A stretch of DNA of 7,246 nucleotides from Pseudomonadota bacterium (lineage in GTDB: Bacteria > Pseudomonadota > Gammaproteobacteria > Burkholderiales > Burkholderiaceae_C), in contig JAEXBL010000023.1 of assembly GCA_023394015.1 (NCBI GenBank), positions 1 to 7,246 on the forward strand, written 5' to 3'. The position numbers and the translations under genes were made by a program. The notes beneath the pieces were generated by a model. It had not been told where the DNA came from. It worked only from the letters and a program-made list of their open reading frames with translations, and ran no database searches. This document shows, piece by piece, positions 6,212 through 7,246 of this stretch (its first letter is position 1; every line of letters starts with the position of its first letter).

Positions 6212-6487
6212 ATGCCCATTGGAAAAGTCAAGTGGTTCAACGACCTCAAAGGGTTTGGATTCATCGAGCCGGAAGGCGGCGGACCGGACGTGTTCGCGCA
6301 CTTCTCGGCCATCGACATGGACGGCTTCAAGACACTGAAGGAAGGCGCCCGCGTGAGCTACGAGGTGGACCAGGGCCCCAAGGGCCTGCTGGCGCTGAAG
6401 ATCCGCACCGAGCCGGAGGGCGATGGCATGGCCGGGGCCCAGCCGCCCGCCGCCCCCGCCGGTGAACAGGTGCTGCGGCCGAACTGA
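6212..6487 (+). CDS. cspD: Cold-shock-domain protein, CspD-like, with C-terminal tail
   Basis: A 91-residue nucleic-acid-binding protein with one cold-shock domain (about residues 3-66). GKVKWFND opens the fold, RNP1 is KGFGFI (13-18) and RNP2 is VFAHF (27-31). These surface aromatic residues bind single-stranded DNA or RNA. The block [15 protein letters not shown], then MDG, TLKEG and QGPKG, resembles E. coli CspD more than CspA. CspD in E. coli is a stationary-phase protein that inhibits replication. Position agrees: in E. coli cspD is also divergent from clpS-clpA. Residues 67-91 form an extra tail rich in alanine, proline and glycine ([10 protein letters not shown]), lacking in the usual 65-75 residue family members. 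The gene has its own likely promoter and a strong terminator, so it is probably monocistronic. The domain is certain; orthology to cspD is likely, and the function in this organism is inferred. Confidence 0.9.
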   Translation: MPIGKVKWFNDLKGFGFIEPEGGGPDVFAHFSAIDMDGFKTLKEGARVSYEVDQGPKGLLALKIRTEPEGDGMAGAQPPAAPAGEQVLRPN

Positions 6488-6508
6488 AAAGCCGCGCCGG
6501 CACCCAGC

Positions 6509-6537
6509 AAAAAGCCCGGGCCATGCCCGGGCTTTTT
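6509..6537. terminator. Bidirectional Rho-independent terminator between cspD and icd
   Basis: A perfect 13-bp inverted repeat (AAAAAGCCCGGGC and its complement) has a three-base loop CAT at 6522-6524. Stems of eight G-C pairs are flanked by five A on the left and five T on the right, so each strand gives a GC stem followed by a U-tract. It starts 21 bases after the cspD stop and ends 37 bases from the icd stop, and so serves both convergent genes. Confidence 0.93.
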
Positions 6538-6574
6538 CGTGGCCGCGGCGCCCGCGAAGGGCGCCGGCTCCGCC

Positions 6575-7246
<672 letters not shown>

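Overview
The window is about 7.2 kb of very GC-rich DNA with G/C-ending codons. Gene order and protein similarity (judged from memory, no search run) point to a betaproteobacterium of the Burkholderiales, probably Comamonadaceae. It looks like ordinary chromosomal core with dense housekeeping genes. I see no insertion sequence, tRNA, CRISPR array, integrase or phage gene, and no intergenic gap longer than about 200 bases.

Layout from the left: (1) the N-terminal 72 codons of a TrpB2-type tryptophan synthase beta chain, minus strand, running off the left edge. (2) Divergent from it, a membrane-anchored TlpA/ScsD-like thioredoxin with a WCPIC active site, plus strand. (3) A small secreted protein of unknown function made almost entirely of seven 19-20 residue V-D-G-N repeats, plus strand; this is the least explained gene here. 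(4) On the minus strand, in transcription order, clpS, clpA and sbcB (exodeoxyribonuclease I). A clear Rho-independent terminator separates clpA from sbcB. (5) Divergent from clpS, a cold-shock-domain gene of CspD type with a strong ribosome binding site, plus strand. (6) A near-perfect bidirectional terminator, then the C-terminal 223 codons of NADP-dependent isocitrate dehydrogenase (icd), minus strand, running off the right edge.

The functional core is the N-degron proteolysis module. ClpS recognises destabilising N-terminal residues and hands substrates to the ClpA unfoldase, which feeds ClpP (not in the window). The cspD-like gene next to clpS matches the E. coli cspD/clpS/clpA arrangement. 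Both clpS and clpA have upstream sequences resembling heat-shock sigma-32 promoters with 13-base spacers; this is a hypothesis from pattern reading. ExoI acts in DNA repair and recombination and is probably transcribed separately. The ScsD-like thioredoxin and the four-cysteine repeat protein both face the periplasm and lie next to each other, which makes a disulfide link between them conceivable but unproven.

I found no clearly new multi-gene system. The best candidates for a second look are the disulfide-capped repeat protein, the paired heat-shock-like promoters and the tailed CspD homologue.
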